Shown here piece after piece: positions 61,125-64,000 of a DNA stretch of 64,000 nucleotides. The DNA comes from JAGGSN01 sp965603725 (GTDB taxonomy: Bacteria; Zixibacteria; MSB-5A5; UBA10806; 4484-95): contig CBFDEC010000015.1 of assembly GCA_965603725.1 (NCBI GenBank), forward strand, positions 1 to 64,000, read 5' to 3'. A program made the position numbers and the translations under genes. The notes below the pieces were generated by a model. The model had not been told where the DNA came from. It worked only from the letters and a program-made list of their open reading frames with translations, and made no database searches. The stretch's first letter is position 1, and the number at the start of each line of letters is the position of its first letter.

Positions 61125-64000
61125 CTATTTCAACATCAGCATTCTTCTGGTTATCTGTTCGGTTGTTGATAACAAACGATAGAAATAAATTCCGGAAGCA
61201 ACATTTTTACCGGAACTATCGGTTCCATTCCAGATTACCGATTTATAGCCAGCTTCCTGGTAATTGTCAAACAGCGTATTTACTTTTTGGCCAAGGATAT
61301 TGAATATCTCTAATGTGACATGACCGGCGGCAGGTAGAGTATAATTTAATACAGTATGAGCATTGAATGGGTTGGGATAGTTTTGCGAAAGTGAAAAAGC
61401 CTCAGGGAGGCCGACCTGGTCTTCGACTCCGGTTATATCGCTATTGGAGCCGGAATCGATATTCGAGACAAGTGAAACGGCCTCGTAATCATCGCCGATA
61501 TAAACAGCAGAGACATAGTAATAATAAATTTTATCGTCAACTGTTGAGTAGTCGTCATAGGAGTTGCCTGTAACCGGAGTTTCGTTAAGTTTAGTGAATA
61601 TGCCGTCTTCGAACAGACTGCGGTAAATATCATATCCGGCAATATCGCCATGACTGACTTCTGTCCAGGCGACATGAACGTGATCGCCGAGCCCCTCGCT
61701 TGCCGCCAGATTGGTGGGGATCGGACATTGCTGGAGCGTTGCATCCTGCTCTGTGGTGAATCTATTGGCTAATATTCCAACATCGCCTATAGTTTGCGGG
61801 AACCAGCCGGGTTTGGCGATTGTGAGGTCGACCTGACCTATGGGAACTTCGTACAGCGAATAAATATTTCCCTCACTAATAACTGTCCATTGACCTGTTG
61901 AGGCTTTCACAACAATATCAGTTGGGATGCCGTTGTTTACCGTTATCGAACCGGATACAGCGCCGCGGCCGGTATTTGGAGTAATACGATACACTCTACC
62001 GTCTGCCAGAGTGGCGCATCCCGAGGTCATGATATTCGAGTAGGATATGGAAAAACCAATGGTTTCTGATGAATCTTCCCAACCAACGGAGGCATAGTTT
62101 TCACCGAAACCGCCATCGGTATTGTTAACATCGTTGAAAACAAACTCGATTACTCCATCGCCGGTAATTGTCTGATGATAAGCGGGATCGTAAAGAATGA
62201 TCTGGAATGTTTCACGGGTATAGCTATTCCAGCGCACCTTTACATTATTCCACTCTATGATGTAGCGATGGTTTTCGGTATCGCTGTAAGTATAAACATT
62301 GTCCGAGATGTATGGCCATAGGTCATCCCAGAAGCCGGCGATCATGCCCTGGGCATATGATGGGTCTGGCAGTGGCCAGTTGCGGAACGCTACCCACCAG
62401 GTGGAGTCCATACATATCCAGCCGTTTGAACAGATAGTTATTCTATCATAGGTGTCGCCGTAATATACAAAATCAAACGGCAGATTACGCATAACTTTGT
62501 CATCCTCACTTAAATTCAGGCTGACGCCGCCATTACCTCTAATCTCCATCCAGTCATAAGTTGGATGTTCGGGATAACTTATATCCATGTTGTCATATGC
62601 ATAATAACCGTACGCATCGGGTCCGGCGGGGTCGCTGGCAGTAATCGTGCCCACTATCAGGTTGAAATTCGCCTGGTAAACAGCGCCATCGCCAGATGTA
62701 AGATACAGAATAAACGGGACATTTTTTCCCTCAAAAGTTCCGGCATCGACTGTGACGCTAGTCGGTGAACCGCTATTGTTGCCGGTTTCGCCGGCAGGAA
62801 TATCACCAAATTCAGCGGTTGTTAAGTCCACATGAATATAACCATCGGCAGTCTGAAGCGACCCGGTTACATCGTTAACATCAAGCTGCCCCATGTTGGT
62901 GAGCTCAATAGTCAGCTCAGCCGTCTCATCGGGATCAAGCCTGCCGTTATCGCTGATATCAACATCGGTAACAGCAAATCTAGCGGCGGAAACAGGAATA
63001 TTGACAGCAGATGTCCAGCCGATCGGATTCGAATCTGAAACTACATTGAGTAAAAATGCAGCATTTTCATCATCTGTAACCGAGGGCTGAATTGTTATCA
63101 CAAAAACATCATCGGAGGTAGATATCTGTCCCGGTTCAATCGAACCGTAATTGGCCTGGTCATAATGTACGACAGCAATGCTTTCATCGGCAGAGACTAA
63201 TTGGGCAACTACATTCTCGGCAGTTGAAACAGAACCATAATTAGTCAATTCGACAGAAAGCTCAATAGTTTCAGTCGGGCTGGCTAAACCGTCATTGTTG
63301 CCCTGCATGTCATCATCCACTGTGAAATCGTTAATTACAACAGTCTCATCAGCCTGATGAAGATTGATAAGGTTGATGTATGGGTATAAATCACGTCCGG
63401 TAATGGTTAAAGTAAGATCGCCGGTGGTGTCGGTTGGTACGTCAAGTATCGCATAACCGTCGACGTCGGTTTTGGCTACGGCAAAAAACGATTCATCTTC
63501 GCCTTCGCCCATAATCAGAGTGACATAAGCGCCTTCAACCGGATGCAGGTTTGAACCAATCACGCTGACTTCAATATTATTAACGCCTTGTTCGATACCG
63601 GCAGGGGAGGAGACATTCATCGTTTGTGGGATATTCAAACGCATTTCAAGTTCAGGGTCGCCGAGTCCGTTATAGGTGTGGAAATATTGCTGAATAGTGC
63701 TGTATTCTCTGGGGAAACACTGAAACTGGTTCAATTTAGCAGCAATTACCGCAGCCCCGAAATGGTAAATTCCCTCCACCAGAAGGCCGTGATAAAAGCC
63801 GATAGTAATAGGGTTGTTCCATCGGGTATGAGTGCCTCCATCAGTACAGCCGAAAAATGCAGGCCCGCCTCTGGGAGCCGAGGAAGAACCCATTCTTATC
63901 CATACCTCGCCAAAACATGGATCTGTATATGATCCGAAATTGCCGGTACCACAAACTATGGATGTCAAAATACCAGGTTTGTTAACATTCTGGCACTGGC
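61125..64000 (-). CDS. C25 (gingipain-type) peptidase, C-terminal part, with FlgD/Por-type tail; gene continues beyond the window
   Basis: Partial gene: the frame is open to the right edge, so the N-terminus is missing. At the start is the end of the C25 catalytic domain: 'SIVCGTGNF' (Cys codon 63953-63951, the expected catalytic Cys), followed by 'GEVWIRMG....AFFGCTDGGTHTRWNNPITIGFY'. Then come Ig-like/CARDB domains ('VNNIEVSVIGSNLHPVEGAYVTLI', 'TVDDDMQGNNDGLASPTETIELSVELTNYG', 'DISDNGRLDPDETAELTIELTNMG'), a larger beta domain, an fibronectin III-like piece and the 'SLSQNYPNPFNAHTVLNYTLP' tail. A secreted Cys protease of type IX export, as in Porphyromonas gingipains. Ends before a terminator. 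Confidence 0.87.
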   Translation of the reverse strand, partial: QCQNVNKPGILTSIVCGTGNFGSYTDPCFGEVWIRMGSSSAPRGGPAFFGCTDGGTHTRWNNPITIGFYHGLLVEGIYHFGAAVIAAKLNQFQCFPREYSTIQQYFHTYNGLGDPELEMRLNIPQTMNVSSPAGIEQGVNNIEVSVIGSNLHPVEGAYVTLIMGEGEDESFFAVAKTDVDGYAILDVPTDTTGDLTLTITGRDLYPYINLINLHQADETVVINDFTVDDDMQGNNDGLASPTETIELSVELTNYGSVSTAENVVAQLVSADESIAVVHYDQANYGSIEPGQISTSDDVFVITIQPSVTDDENAAFLLNVVSDSNPIGWTSAVNIPVSAARFAVTDVDISDNGRLDPDETAELTIELTNMGQLDVNDVTGSLQTADGYIHVDLTTAEFGDIPAGETGNNSGSPTSVTVDAGTFEGKNVPFILYLTSGDGAVYQANFNLIVGTITASDPAGPDAYGYYAYDNMDISYPEHPTYDWMEIRGNGGVSLNLSEDDKVMRNLPFDFVYYGDTYDRITICSNGWICMDSTWWVAFRNWPLPDPSYAQGMIAGFWDDLWPYISDNVYTYSDTENHRYIIEWNNVKVRWNSYTRETFQIILYDPAYHQTITGDGVIEFVFNDVNNTDGGFGENYASVGWEDSSETIGFSISYSNIMTSGCATLADGRVYRITPNTGRGAVSGSITVNNGIPTDIVVKASTGQWTVISEGNIYSLYEVPIGQVDLTIAKPGWFPQTIGDVGILANRFTTEQDATLQQCPIPTNLAASEGLGDHVHVAWTEVSHGDIAGYDIYRSLFEDGIFTKLNETPVTGNSYDDYSTVDDKIYYYYVSAVYIGDDYEAVSLVSNIDSGSNSDITGVEDQVGLPEAFSLSQNYPNPFNAHTVLNYTLPAAGHVTLEIFNILGQKVNTLFDNYQEAGYKSVIWNGTDSSGKNVASGIYFYRLLSTTEQITRRMLMLK

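Overview
The window reads as chromosomal DNA of a Gram-negative bacterium, most likely from the FCB superphylum (a Zixibacteria/KSB1/Marinimicrobia-like lineage). Evidence: LPS genes (lpxA, lpxB), TolB-Pal-CpoB, several outer-membrane beta-barrel candidates, two exported proteins with the 'NYPNPFN' FlgD/Por-type C-terminal tail, a C25 (gingipain-type) peptidase, a GldA/GldF-GldG/DUF4340 transporter and a DUF2723 membrane glycosyltransferase. The phylum call is inference; there is no rRNA here. Intergenic spaces carry several families of short palindromic repeats.

Layout. 1-9.3 kb: a small zinc-finger-like ORF, an IS remnant, a VIT/VWA exported protein, an FG-GAP repeat protein, thiamine pyrophosphokinase, the membrane pyrophosphatase HppA and a REC-REC regulator. 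9.3-18.2 kb: a large single-chain restriction-modification enzyme, an HdrC-HdrB pair, a broken small gene, a zinc-ribbon/CFI-box protein, a putative porin-like protein and a LUD-domain protein. 18.4-21.5 kb: tolB-pal-cpoB. 21.6-22.9 kb: tRNA-Ser(UGA) and a three-gene overlapping cassette with toxin/antitoxin-like families. 23.1-26.0 kb: lpxA - Gfo/Idh/MocA oxidoreductase (GnnA-like) - lpxB, with an unusual start codon. 26.1-32.1 kb: a beta-helix protein and the Gld-like ABC operon.

32.2-35.5 kb is the most unusual part. A XhoI/PaeR7I-family restriction enzyme with a beta-class SPPY methyltransferase, and next to it a HARE-HTH PD-(D/E)XK nuclease, each sit between the same pair of boundary sequences: a 25-bp repeat at the 3' end and a 72-76-bp promoter repeat at the 5' end. 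It looks like a tandem array of exchangeable defence cassettes sharing one promoter type.

35.4-41.5 kb: outer-membrane proteins (one apparently leaderless) and a DUF2723 protein. 41.7-48.5 kb: one minus-strand operon ftsE-ftsX-envC-holB-ricT-metG, mostly with overlapping genes, joining divisome control, replication and translation. 49.1 kb: an unannotated-looking 35-aa basic protein with a very strong ribosome binding site and its own terminator. 49.6-59.7 kb: a complete-looking type IV pilus/type II secretion operon (pilB, pilC, four prepilins, a pilM-pilN fusion, pilO, pilP, pilQ) lacking pilT and pilD here. 60.1-64 kb: a cohesin/dockerin-like exported protein and the 3' part of a C25 peptidase gene running off the window.
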